From contig NZ_BBLW01000002.1 in assembly GCF_000971135.1 (NCBI RefSeq), forward strand, positions 310,001-374,000: a stretch of DNA of 64,000 bases, given 5' to 3'. Below, piece after piece: positions 26,202-34,440 of this stretch. How positions within the stretch are numbered: the first letter of the stretch is position 1; every line of letters starts with the position of its first letter. Source of the DNA: Demequina phytophila (GTDB taxonomy: Bacteria; Actinomycetota; Actinomycetes; Actinomycetales; Demequinaceae). A program made the translations under genes and the position numbers. The notes below the pieces were generated by a model, which ran no database searches, was not told where the DNA came from, and was given only the letters and a program-made list of their open reading frames with translations.

Positions 26202-27446
26202 ATGAACGACGACCCGTACCTGCCCCCCGCCGCGAGCACCACCGTGATCGAGTGGAAGCCCCCGCGCCGCCGCTCCGGACTGCGCCGCGCGGGCACCGTG
26301 CTGGGTGCCGCCGGGCTCCTGATCGGAGGTGTCGGGATCGGCATCGCGGTGGCGGACACGGACACGGCGACCGTCACCGCCGAGGAGGAGACCTCCGCTG
26401 TCGACAACCCGACCGCGCTCGAGGACACCCCGACGCTGGGCGACGCGCCCACCGACGTCCCGTCGAGCCCGAACCTCGGCGGCACGTGGCCCGGCGAGGG
26501 CGGCTACCCGGGAGGCGACTCGGGGTACGGCGCGGGCATCTCGACCCAGTCGGAGGCGACCGTCGCCGACAGCGACGAGACCACCGGCGTGGTGCTCATC
26601 GACACGGTGCTCGGCTACGGCCAGGGCGAGGCCGCCGGCACCGGCATGGTGTTGACGAGCGACGGCCTGGTCCTCACCAACAACCACGTCATCGAGGACT
26701 CGACCGAGATCACCGTCACGCTCGCGACGGGGGAGACCTTCTCCGCCAGCGTCATCGGGTCGGACTCCGCCGACGATGTCGCGCTGCTCCAGCTCGAAGG
26801 CGCCTCGGGCCTCACCACGGTCGCGATCGACGACGACGGCGTGACCGCCGGCGACGCCGTCACGGCGGTGGGCAACGCGTCGGGCGGCGGCGTCCTCATG
26901 GCCGCGGACGGCTCCGTCACGGGCCTCGAGTCCTCGGTCACCACCTCCGCCGACTTCACCACCGCGAGCGAGACCCTCGACGGGATGATCCAGTTCTCCG
27001 CGGCCGTGGTCTCGGGCGACTCGGGCGGCGCCCTGCTCGACAGCGAGGGCGAGGTGATCGGCATGACCACCGCCGCCTCGACGGGCAGCGCCGCTGTCAC
27101 GGCCTTCGCCATCCCGATCGAGGACGCGCTCGACATCGCCGCGCAGATCCAGTCCGGCGACACCTCGAGCGGTGCGACCCTCGGCTACCCGGCGGTGCTC
27201 GGCGTCGCCGTGTCCGAGCGGGGGCAGATCCAGTACGTGTACGACGGCACCCCGGCCGCGACCTTGGGCCTGACCGCGGGCGACACCATCACGACGGTCG
27301 ACGGCGTCACCGTGGGCAGCGCCTCGGAGATCTCCGCGGTGCTCGCGGATCACGAACCGGGCGACTCGGTAGCGATCACCTGGACCGACACCGCGGGCCA
27401 GACCTGGGAGTCGACGGTCACCCTGGCAGAGGGTCCGGCCGCGTAG
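26202..27446 (+). CDS. HtrA/DegP-like membrane-anchored serine protease with PDZ domain
   Basis: 414 aa. A cytoplasmic tail with basic residues (PPRRRSGLRR) leads to one membrane segment (about 30-52), then an acidic Pro/Gly-rich linker (55-125). The trypsin-like domain has His162 (TNNHVI), Asp192 (DDVALLQL) and Ser274 (GDSGGALL); a PDZ domain follows (GTPAATLGLTAGDTITTVDG, 340-410). Extracytoplasmic quality-control protease of envelope stress. RBS AAGGAGA precedes the ATG. Monocistronic. Confidence 0.94.
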   Translation: MNDDPYLPPAASTTVIEWKPPRRRSGLRRAGTVLGAAGLLIGGVGIGIAVADTDTATVTAEEETSAVDNPTALEDTPTLGDAPTDVPSSPNLGGTWPGEGGYPGGDSGYGAGISTQSEATVADSDETTGVVLIDTVLGYGQGEAAGTGMVLTSDGLVLTNNHVIEDSTEITVTLATGETFSASVIGSDSADDVALLQLEGASGLTTVAIDDDGVTAGDAVTAVGNASGGGVLMAADGSVTGLESSVTTSADFTTASETLDGMIQFSAAVVSGDSGGALLDSEGEVIGMTTAASTGSAAVTAFAIPIEDALDIAAQIQSGDTSSGATLGYPAVLGVAVSERGQIQYVYDGTPAATLGLTAGDTITTVDGVTVGSASEISAVLADHEPGDSVAITWTDTAGQTWESTVTLAEGPAA

Positions 27447-27537
27447 CCGGGACGATGCGCGGGCATGGGGTGACATAAAACGCACTAGGATTCTTTGGTC
27501 CCCACCACGGACGTCCCCCTTGAGAGAAGGAAGATCC

Positions 27538-27999
27538 ATGCGTTTCTCCACCGGTGCGAAGGCGACCATCCTCGCCGCGACCGCCGCGCTCGCGCTGTCC
27601 GCCTGCGCCACCGACTCGGAGGCCGGCGCCAGCGCCAGCGCCTCCGCGACGGCCGAGTCCGCACCCCAGGTCGGCACCATCGTCGCCGACGTCAACACCC
27701 TCACCGGCTGCGAGACCTTCGGCGGCGTCTGGTCCGGCGGCAAGGTCGCCGGCGCCGACGTCATCGCGGGCTGGGAGTTCACGTGCGACGTGGACGGTGA
27801 CGGCGTGGCCGAGACCACCCTGTCGATCTACAACGCGACCGACGACCTCGAGGCGGACCTCGCCAACGTCGAGGCCGCCCACGCCGACGCGGCCGTGCTG
27901 CGTGGCGACCACTACCTGGTCGCCACCACCGACACCTCGCACATCGCGAGCCTCGAGAACGAGGGCGTGGAGGTCCTGCGCGAGCTCGCCGCCTCCTGA
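27538..27999 (+). CDS. Small lipoprotein, paralogue 1
   Basis: 153 aa. Signal peptide with lipobox LALSAC; lipidated Cys23. A Ser/Ala-rich linker is followed by a compact domain with CETFGGVWSGGKVAGADVIAGW and FTCDVDGDGVAETTLSIY. The DxDxDG pattern resembles a calcium-binding loop; the two Cys may pair. ATG at 27538 follows AGAAGGA. It is clearly related to the lipoprotein at 28116 along its whole length. Function unknown; expected on the outer face of the cytoplasmic membrane. Confidence 0.85.
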   Translation: MRFSTGAKATILAATAALALSACATDSEAGASASASATAESAPQVGTIVADVNTLTGCETFGGVWSGGKVAGADVIAGWEFTCDVDGDGVAETTLSIYNATDDLEADLANVEAAHADAAVLRGDHYLVATTDTSHIASLENEGVEVLRELAAS

Positions 28000-28053
28000 C
28001 GCGCGACGCCGGCGGCCGCCTGACCGCCGCATCGTCCCCCTGGGGGCACATAC

Positions 28054-28090
28054 TGGTCGAATCGGGGCGAAAGCGGCCCCGATTCGACCA
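28054..28090 (+). terminator. 15-bp perfect hairpin between the two lipoprotein genes
   Basis: TGGTCGAATCGGGGC (28054-28068) pairs perfectly with its complement at 28076-28090 around GAAAGCG. The downstream GTTTCGTCTC is only moderately T-rich. It lies 25 bases ahead of the second lipoprotein's ATG, so it either terminates the first transcript or partially attenuates readthrough. Confidence 0.75.
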
Positions 28091-28115
28091 GTTTCGTCTC
28101 AGGCGGGGAGTGCTC

Positions 28116-28565
28116 ATGCGTATCGGCGACGCGGTGACGGTGGCGATGGTGGCGGCGAGCGCGGGGCTGGTGCTCGCCGGATGTACGTCGAGCTCGGACG
28201 ACGAGGCGAGCCCCAGCCCATCCACGGAGTCGATCTCCGCGGCGGCGGTCGACGTCGCGGGCATCATCGCCAGCTTCAAGGAGGTCGCGACCTGCGAATC
28301 CTGGACGGGCGGCAAGGCCGCGGGCGAGGGGGTGCTTGCCGGGTGGCAGTACGTGTGCGACCAGGACGGCGACCTGGTCCCCGAGGCGACTCTCTCGATC
28401 TACCTCACCGAGGACTCGCTCGAGCGTGACATCACCGAGATCGAGGCGACGTCCGCGGACACCGGGATCGTCAAGGGCGATCACTTCATCTTCGCGACCA
28501 CGGACGCCGATCAGTTCGACGCCGCGGTGGAGCTGGGAGGCGAGGTCGTGCGCGAGATGCCGTAG
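28116..28565 (+). CDS. Small lipoprotein, paralogue 2
   Basis: 149 aa with lipobox LVLAGC; lipidated Cys23, the same position as in paralogue 1. Shared landmarks: CESW with GGKAAGEGVLAGW, VCDQDGDLVPEATLSIY, KGDHFIFATTD and a C-terminal EVVREM. I chose the ATG at 28116 over the GTG at 28110 because GGGGAG is correctly spaced. Tandem duplication of the gene at 27538 followed by divergence is the simplest reading. Function unknown. Confidence 0.82.
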   Translation: MRIGDAVTVAMVAASAGLVLAGCTSSSDDEASPSPSTESISAAAVDVAGIIASFKEVATCESWTGGKAAGEGVLAGWQYVCDQDGDLVPEATLSIYLTEDSLERDITEIEATSADTGIVKGDHFIFATTDADQFDAAVELGGEVVREMP

Positions 28566-28583
28566 CGCGGGACGCGAACCGGT

Positions 28584-29609
28584 TCACATGGTGAGCATCG
28601 CCTTGATGGCTCGGCGTTCGTCCATGGCACGGTAGGCCTCGGCGGTGTCGTCGAGCGGAAGGACGAGGTCGAAGACCTTGCCGGGGTCGATCTCGCGGCG
28701 CATGATCCGGCCGATGAGGTCGGGGAGGTAGTGGCGCACGGGCGCGGGGCCGCCGTGGAGGTGGACCCCGGAGAAGAAGAGTCCGAGGCCGTCGAGGGTG
28801 ACGTCGTGTGAGACGCCGACGTATCCGACGTGGCCGCCGGCGCGGGTGGCCTTGATCGCCTGGTCCATCGCCTCCTGGGTGCCGACGGCCTCGATGGTCG
28901 AGTGTGCGCCGAGCCCGTCGGTGAGCTCCTTGATGCGGGCGACGCCCGCGTCGCCCCGTTCCTCGACGATGTCGGTGGCTCCGAACTCGCGTGCGAGGGA
29001 CTGGCGGTCGGCGTGCCGGCTCATCGCGATGATGCGCGTCGCGCCGAGCTCGCGTGCAGCGAGGATCGCCAGCAGGCCGACGGCGCCGTCGCCGACGACA
29101 GCGACGGTCTTGCCTGGTCCCGCCTGCGCGGCGACGGCGCCGAACCAGCCGGTGCCGAGCACGTCCGATGCGGCGAGCAGCGAGGGGATGAGGTCCGGCT
29201 CGGGCGTGGTGGGGGTGGCGACGAGGGTGCCGTCCGCGAGCGGGACCCGAAGCAGTTCTGACTGCGCACCACCTGGCGCGGCGGCTTCACGATGCGGGCA
29301 GTGAGTCTGGTAGCCGGAGCGGCAGATCTCGCATGTGTTGTCGGAGGCGAAGAACGAGCCGATGACGAAGTCGCCGACCTTCACGGTGGCGACGGCGTCA
29401 CCGACGGCGACGACGGTGCCGGCGTACTCGTGGCCCATGGGCGTCGGCACCCGGGGGAGGGGTTCGAGGCCGCGGTAGGCCCACAGGTCCGAGCCGCACA
29501 CGCATGAGGCGGCCAGCCGGACGATCGCGTCAGTGGGCTTCTCGATGACCGGGTCGTCTCGGTCCTCGACGCGGACGTCGCCGGAACCGTACATGAGCGC
29601 GCCACGCAT
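28584..29609 (-). CDS. Zinc-dependent alcohol dehydrogenase (MDR superfamily)
   Basis: 341 aa. Catalytic zinc ligands Cys (CVCGSDLW, near 37) and GHEY (His-Glu near 59-60). The structural-zinc loop reads TCEICRSGYQTHC, i.e. three cysteines where the family usually has four. NAD(P) site GDGAVG near 172. Oxidises or reduces an alcohol/aldehyde; substrate unknown. ATG at 29607-29609 with AGGAGAG. Downstream partner of the XRE/MmyB regulator at 29643 (33-base gap, same strand), so probably regulated by it. Confidence 0.92.
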   Translation of the reverse strand: MRGALMYGSGDVRVEDRDDPVIEKPTDAIVRLAASCVCGSDLWAYRGLEPLPRVPTPMGHEYAGTVVAVGDAVATVKVGDFVIGSFFASDNTCEICRSGYQTHCPHREAAAPGGAQSELLRVPLADGTLVATPTTPEPDLIPSLLAASDVLGTGWFGAVAAQAGPGKTVAVVGDGAVGLLAILAARELGATRIIAMSRHADRQSLAREFGATDIVEERGDAGVARIKELTDGLGAHSTIEAVGTQEAMDQAIKATRAGGHVGYVGVSHDVTLDGLGLFFSGVHLHGGPAPVRHYLPDLIGRIMRREIDPGKVFDLVLPLDDTAEAYRAMDERRAIKAMLTM

Positions 29610-29642
29610 GGCTCTCTCCTCTGTTCGGGGTGGTGGCTCGCG

Positions 29643-30512
29643 TCAGCGAGCGTGGTCGTGGGTCGAGGCGAGGGTGCCGAGCAGGGCGAGAGACTCGTGG
29701 GATGCGGATCCCGGTGCGGCGGTGAATACCGTCATCTGGATGGCGTCCTGGCCCACCAGGTCGAGGCCGTTGAACGCGAGCTCGAGGTCGCCCACCTCGG
29801 CGTGGTGGAAGCGCTTCACGCCTGCGTCGTGCCGCCACACGTCGTGGCGGCCCCAGAGCTCGCGGAAGTGGTCGTTCCGGGTCGACAGCTCGCCGACCAG
29901 GTCATGCAACGGCTTGCTGTGGGGGTCGCGGCCGGCCTCGGTGCGGAGCTGCGCGACGTTGACGGCGGCGATCGTGTCCCAGTCGGGATAGAAGTAGCGT
30001 GCGCTGGGCTCGAGGAAGATGTAGCGCGCGAAGTTCGGCGGTTGGGTCGTGGCCGTGGCGATCATGTCCGACATCAGAGCCCCGCCAAGGGTGTTCCATG
30101 CGAGCAGGTCGGTGCGGCCGTTGCCGATGAGCGCGGCCGCGCCGGTCATGGAGTCCAGCAGCCACCGCATGCTCGGCTCGGGGGTCCACGGTCGCTCGCC
30201 CGTGCGCCGGGTTCGCGTGCGGCCTGCGGTCTGTGCGCCCTGATGGGCGAGACGGTAGAGGTGCTCGCGTTCGGCAGGCTCGAGCAGGAGCGCCTTCGCG
30301 AGTCCGTCGAGGACGGCCTCGGATGCACCCCCGATCGCTCCGCGTTCGAGCCGGGAGTAGTACTCGACGCTGACGCCGGCGAGGGCGGCGACCTCGCCAC
30401 GGCGTAGCCCGGGCACGCGGCGGTCGCCGCCGCGCGGCAGGCCCACGTCCTCGGGCTCGATGCGTGCGCGGCGCGACATCAGGAACTCGCGCACCTCGCT
30501 GTGGTTGTCCAT
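29643..30512 (-). CDS. XRE-family regulator with MmyB-like ligand-binding domain (3)
   Basis: 289 aa. HTH: RRVPGLRRGEVAALAGVS and YYSRLERG at about 29-65; MmyB-like domain from SMTGAAALIGNGRTDLLAWN to VKRFHHAEVGDLEL. Very similar in layout to the regulator at 2214 (shared EFL.SRRARI.P, FARYIFLEPSARYFYPDWD equivalent, HDLVGELSTR). The ATG at 30510-30512 is six bases after a -10, giving a leaderless start; the frame is open far upstream on this strand but that part is an antisense shadow. Co-directional with and just upstream of the alcohol dehydrogenase. Confidence 0.9.
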   Translation of the reverse strand: MDNHSEVREFLMSRRARIEPEDVGLPRGGDRRVPGLRRGEVAALAGVSVEYYSRLERGAIGGASEAVLDGLAKALLLEPAEREHLYRLAHQGAQTAGRTRTRRTGERPWTPEPSMRWLLDSMTGAAALIGNGRTDLLAWNTLGGALMSDMIATATTQPPNFARYIFLEPSARYFYPDWDTIAAVNVAQLRTEAGRDPHSKPLHDLVGELSTRNDHFRELWGRHDVWRHDAGVKRFHHAEVGDLELAFNGLDLVGQDAIQMTVFTAAPGSASHESLALLGTLASTHDHAR

Positions 30513-30518
30513 GCCGTC

Positions 30519-30524
30519 AGGATA
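30519..30524 (-). promoter_or_regulatory. -10 box of a leaderless promoter for the third XRE regulator
   Basis: On the minus strand TATCCT, then six bases (GACGGC), then the ATG. Third instance of the same layout among the three XRE/MmyB genes. Confidence 0.55.
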
Positions 30525-30612
30525 GGGAGCCGCATCCGAGCGTGGGATGCCCTGCGAGGGCACGTCAGCAGCGGGACTCCCGCCCACTTCGCGTCCGCGT
30601 TTCGATGAGGTC

Positions 30613-30741
30613 ATGAACAGGTACTCGATCGCGGTGCTCGCCTTGATCGCCGTCTGGCCCTTCGGCTCCACGGCATCCCTCGAGCGCATGCCTCTCGCTG
30701 TCGACGACAGCACCGGCGAGCCGCTCTGGTGGACCTGGTGA
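30613..30741 (+). CDS. Short peptide coupled to the MFS gene, hypothetical
   Basis: 42 aa: hydrophobic N-terminus (YSIAVLALIAVWPFGSTA) then a short polar tail ending EPLWWTW. The ATG is preceded by GAGG. Its stop overlaps the likely GTG start of the MFS gene (GTGA), so it could be a leader peptide coupling translation, or a chance frame. No family recognised. Confidence 0.4.
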   Translation: MNRYSIAVLALIAVWPFGSTASLERMPLAVDDSTGEPLWWTW

Positions 30742-31976
30742 GCGCCGTGCCTCGCATGGCGCGCGCGGAACGGGAGGCCTCGCGTCGGCGCGAGGCGGGC
30801 TTGTGGATCGCTGTCATCCTCGGCACGCTGACAGTGTTCGGTCCGCTGTCGATGGACCTGTACCTGCCCGTCCTGCCGTCGCTCGCGCTCGACCTCGATG
30901 GAACCGCCTCGTCCGCACAGCTGACGATGACCGCATGCCTGATCGGTCTCGCCGCCGGTCAGGTGATCGCCGGGCCCCTCTCGGACCGGTACGGCCGGCG
31001 CGCGCCGCTGCTGGCCGGGCTGGTGGTCTACACGCTCGCCTCGGCCCTGTGTGCCATCAGTCCCACCATCGAGGTGCTCGTCGGCGCCCGAGTCCTCCAG
31101 GGCCTCGCCGGCGGCACGGGGCTTGTGATCGCGCAGACCGTCGGCCGCGACATCTACGACGGTGCACGCCTCACCCGTTACTACGCGCGCATCGTCGTGA
31201 TCTCGGGCCTCGCCGCCATCGTCGCACCTGTGCTTGGCGGCTTCCTCGCCGAGCACCTGTCGTGGCGCGGCTTCTTCGTGATCCTGACCGCCGTCGGCGT
31301 GCTCGTGACAGGCGCGGTCGCCGTGGCGTTCCCCGACACGCTGCCGCGCGACCGTCGGACCAGCGGAGGCCTGAGCCGCCTTCGCGAACAGCTCGGCGTG
31401 CTCGCGCGCGATCGCCTCTACGTCGGCGCGACGGTGTCGAGCTCCCTCACCGCGGCCGCGTACTTTGCTTACCTCGCCGGCGCACCCTTCATCCTCCAGG
31501 GCATCTACGGTCTCGCTCCGTCCACCTTCGCGCTGGTATTCGGACTGAACGCCGCGGCCTTCGCCGTCGCAGGCTTCTCCGCGGGCCGCCTCGCGGAACC
31601 CATCGGCGACCGCGCGATCTTCGCGGCGGGCCTGGCGATCATGATCGCCGGCGGAGCGGCACTGCTCGTCGCCGCGCTGTGGCTGCCATCGCTGCCGCTG
31701 ACCATCACCGCGTTCGTCCTCATCGCCGCCGGGGCAGCGGTGGTGTCGCCCCCGGCGACCACCCTCGCCCTGGTCGACTACCCGCATTTCGCGGGCACCG
31801 CATCGTCCATCCTCGGCATGACCCGCTTCGCCGCAGGCGCCGCCGCGGCACCCCTGGCTGGCGTCCTCGGTCCCGAGACTGCGACATCGACCGCCGTCGT
31901 CGCCCTCGCCGCCACGGTGGCGGGGACGGCGGTGTACGGCGCGCTGGTGCGCCGTACACCGCTCCCGGGAACCTAG
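30738..31976 (+). CDS. Bcr/CflA-type MFS exporter
   Basis: 412 aa, twelve membrane segments. Family marks: LSMDLYLPVLPSLALDL in TM1, motif A GPLSDRYGRR after TM2, and GGTGLVIAQTVGRDIYDG in the TM4 region. Drug/H+ antiporters of this family export antibiotics such as bicyclomycin or chloramphenicol, and other small molecules. Start uncertain among GTG 30729, GTG 30738 and later codons; 30738 is chosen for the GTGA overlap. Ends 4 bases into the convergent rhamnosidase gene. Confidence 0.9.
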   Translation: MSAVPRMARAEREASRRREAGLWIAVILGTLTVFGPLSMDLYLPVLPSLALDLDGTASSAQLTMTACLIGLAAGQVIAGPLSDRYGRRAPLLAGLVVYTLASALCAISPTIEVLVGARVLQGLAGGTGLVIAQTVGRDIYDGARLTRYYARIVVISGLAAIVAPVLGGFLAEHLSWRGFFVILTAVGVLVTGAVAVAFPDTLPRDRRTSGGLSRLREQLGVLARDRLYVGATVSSSLTAAAYFAYLAGAPFILQGIYGLAPSTFALVFGLNAAAFAVAGFSAGRLAEPIGDRAIFAAGLAIMIAGGAALLVAALWLPSLPLTITAFVLIAAGAAVVSPPATTLALVDYPHFAGTASSILGMTRFAAGAAAAPLAGVLGPETATSTAVVALAATVAGTAVYGALVRRTPLPGT

Positions 31977-34222
31977 GCGGTGAGCCGCCTCGCGCCACCC
32001 TCGTAGGCGACCACGGTGCCGTCGGGCAGCACCGCCTCGACGGGCACCCCGGCGGGCGAGTCGATGTCGAGCACGAAGCCGTCCTCGGACACCGACCATT
32101 CGACCGCGACGCGGCCCACGGGGGACTCGTGCGCCACCTTGACCCAGTCGATCCCGGGGCCCGGCTGCGGCTGGACTCGGATCGCCGCGTAGCCGGGCGC
32201 CGCGGCGCGGATGCCGCCCACCACCTGGTAGATCCAGTCCGCCACGGCGCCGAGCGCGTAGTGGTTGAAGCTGGTCATCTCGCCGGGGTTGATGGTGCCG
32301 TCCGGAAGCATCGAGTCCCAGCGCTCCCAGATGGTGGTCGCGCCCATGGTGACCGCATAGAGCCACGACGGGCACTCGGTCTGCAGCAGCAGGGCGTACG
32401 CGTCCTCGAGGTAGCCGTTCTCGGACAGCGCCCAGGTGACGAACGGCGTGCCGGCGAAGCCGGTGGTGATGACGTGGCCGCGCTCGCGGACCAGCTCGGC
32501 GAGCCGTGCCGCGCCGACGGTCTGCATCTCCTCGTCCAGCAGCCCGAAGCAGATCGCCAGGGCGTACACGGTGGTGCAGTCCGACAGGATCACGCCGTCG
32601 GCCGCGACGTAGTGCTCGTTGAACGCCGCGCGGGTGCGCGCGGCGAGCGCGTCCCAGCGCTGCGCATCGTCCTCGAGCCCGAGCTCGCGCGCGGTGGCCG
32701 CCGTGAATGCCGCCGACCGGTACAGGCATGCGGTCGCGACCACGGAGTTGTCCGCCTTCGCCTTGAAGGGCGCCTCCGGCGGGGCGTCGGGGTCGAGCCA
32801 GTCGCCGAACTGGAACTGCTCCTCCCACAGCCCGGTGGGGGACAGGCGCTTCTCGACGCCCTCGAGGTGCAGCACCATCCCCGGGTAGTACTGAGCGAGA
32901 CGCTCGCGGTCGCCGTAGGCGTGCCACAGGGCCTCGGGGACCCACACGGCGGCGTCGCCCCAGATGGCGCTCGGGAACTTGGGGAAGATGTCGAACACGC
33001 CGCCCGTCGCGTACTTGAGCGGGTCGGGCACCACGTTGGGCACCGCGCCCTCCTGGGCGTGACGGGTCTCCTCGGCGAGGTCGAGCAGCCACTTGTGGAG
33101 CATGTCGGCGGTGTCGAACTGGAACGACGCGGTCGCCGCGAAGGCGGAAAGGTCGCCGGTCCAGCCCAGGCGCTCGTCGCGCTGGGGGCAGTCGGTGGGG
33201 ACGTCGAGGAAGTTGCCCTTCTGGCCCCAGATCGAGTTGTGGATCAACTGGTTGACCAGGGGGCTCGAGCATTCGAAGCTCGACGTGGGGCGCATGTCGG
33301 AGTGCACCACCACGGCCTCGATCGCGTCGGGGTCGATGTCGCCGGGCCAGCCGGTGACCTCGGCGTAGCGGAAGCCGTGGAACGTGAAGGTGGGCTCGAA
33401 CACGTCGGTGTCGCCGGAGAGGATGAACCGGTCGGTGGCCTCCGCCGCGCGGAGCGGGCGCGTGCCCAGCTCGTCGTGCTCGAGCACCTCGGCGTGGCGC
33501 ACCGTGATCTCGGTGCCGGCCTCGCCGGCGACGGTGAGGCGCAGCCAGCCCACCAGGTTCTGGCCGAAGTCGATGAGCGTCCGGCCGGCCGGCGAGGTCC
33601 AGATCTTCACGGGCGCGAGCACCTCGTGGCGCACGATCAGCGGACCCACCTGGGGCAGCAGGCGCGAGCGGTCGAGCTCCGCCTCGCGCACCGCGAGAGC
33701 CTCGCCGGTCTCGATGCGTCCGTCGATGGTCTGCCCGTTGTACAGAGAATTGGTGGTGGTGGACGATGCGCGGGCCGCCCAGGCGGGGGAGGTGGCGATG
33801 GTCTGGGTGGTGCCGTCCGCGAAGGTGACCTCGAGCGCGGCGAGCAGCGCGATCTCGTGGCCGTAGTCGATCTTGGCGCCGTCGAAGCCGAGCGCACCGC
33901 GGTACCAGCCGTTGCCCAGGAGGATGTCGAGCTCCACCGCGTCGTCACCGGCCGCGACCTGCTCCGTGACGTCGAACTCCTGGTACTGGAGGCGCCACTC
34001 GTACGAGGTCCAGCCCGGGTTGAGCACCGACTCCGTCGCGGGGATGCCGTTCACGGTGGCCTCGTAGACGCCGTGCGCCGTCGCGATGAGGCGCGCCGCC
34101 GCGACCGCCTCCGCGGGCTGGTCGAGCGCGACGCTCGCAGAGAACAGCGGTGCGATGCCACGGTCGGCGACCGCGGTGATGGCGGCGGCGTGGGCGAGCA
34201 GGTCGGCAGCGGTGACGGTCAT
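31973..34222 (-). CDS. Alpha-L-rhamnosidase, GH78 (1)
   Basis: 749 aa, intracellular. N-terminal beta domains (ATAHGVYEATVNGI, ILLGNGWYRG), then the (alpha/alpha)6 barrel. GH78 markers: TDCPQRDERLGWTGDLSAF with the acidic catalytic residues, and GATTIWERWDS with the second conserved Glu; NHYALGAVADWIYQ follows. Hydrolyses terminal alpha-L-rhamnose from glycosides, as in rutin or naringin. I place the start at the ATG 34220-34222 (GGAG upstream); an in-frame ATG further up lacks an RBS. A LacI-like dyad lies at 34291. Monocistronic. Confidence 0.92.
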   Translation of the reverse strand: MTVTAADLLAHAAAITAVADRGIAPLFSASVALDQPAEAVAAARLIATAHGVYEATVNGIPATESVLNPGWTSYEWRLQYQEFDVTEQVAAGDDAVELDILLGNGWYRGALGFDGAKIDYGHEIALLAALEVTFADGTTQTIATSPAWAARASSTTTNSLYNGQTIDGRIETGEALAVREAELDRSRLLPQVGPLIVRHEVLAPVKIWTSPAGRTLIDFGQNLVGWLRLTVAGEAGTEITVRHAEVLEHDELGTRPLRAAEATDRFILSGDTDVFEPTFTFHGFRYAEVTGWPGDIDPDAIEAVVVHSDMRPTSSFECSSPLVNQLIHNSIWGQKGNFLDVPTDCPQRDERLGWTGDLSAFAATASFQFDTADMLHKWLLDLAEETRHAQEGAVPNVVPDPLKYATGGVFDIFPKFPSAIWGDAAVWVPEALWHAYGDRERLAQYYPGMVLHLEGVEKRLSPTGLWEEQFQFGDWLDPDAPPEAPFKAKADNSVVATACLYRSAAFTAATARELGLEDDAQRWDALAARTRAAFNEHYVAADGVILSDCTTVYALAICFGLLDEEMQTVGAARLAELVRERGHVITTGFAGTPFVTWALSENGYLEDAYALLLQTECPSWLYAVTMGATTIWERWDSMLPDGTINPGEMTSFNHYALGAVADWIYQVVGGIRAAAPGYAAIRVQPQPGPGIDWVKVAHESPVGRVAVEWSVSEDGFVLDIDSPAGVPVEAVLPDGTVVAYEGGARRLTA

Positions 34223-34290
34223 GAGAGCTCCGGCGGTTGGGCGCGCTCCGAAGCTCGGGGTGCCACGGCGCATCGCGAATCTGTGATGGA

Positions 34291-34304
34291 TTGAATCGTA
34301 TCAA
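34291..34304 (-). promoter_or_regulatory. LacI-like dyad upstream of the first rhamnosidase
   Basis: TTGAATCGTATCAA reads TTGA-N2-CG-N2-TCAA, a dyad with the central CG common to LacI-family operators. It is 69 bases ahead of the rhamnosidase ATG in an otherwise very GC-rich spacer. No LacI gene is in the window, so the regulator would act from elsewhere. Confidence 0.45.
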
Positions 34305-34394
34305 AACCTGACCGTCGCCCGATTCCCGCGATCCGTGCGGCCATGCCTCGACGCAGGGACCGTGCGATCCGCGCGCGACCCGTCACGAGCATCG

Positions 34395-34409
34395 TCCCGA
34401 TGAACGGGA
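34395..34409. promoter_or_regulatory. IclR operator copy at the regulator's own promoter
   Basis: TCCCGATGAACGGGA, inverted arms TCCCG/CGGGA around ATGAA, 32 bases before the GTG of the IclR gene. The complement (TCCCGTTCATCGGGA) recurs exactly upstream of pobA at 35208-35222. Confidence 0.7.
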
Positions 34410-34440
34410 ATCCCGCCGGACGTTGTGCCACCCTGGGCCC

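Noticed and set aside
29643..34294. Very long open frames antisense to MFS, rhamnosidase and other genes (over 1100 codons on each strand)
   Set aside because: In DNA of this GC content stop codons are rare in all frames. The translations are low-complexity Arg/Ala/Gly/Pro text, and the opposite strand holds clear enzymes with intact motifs.
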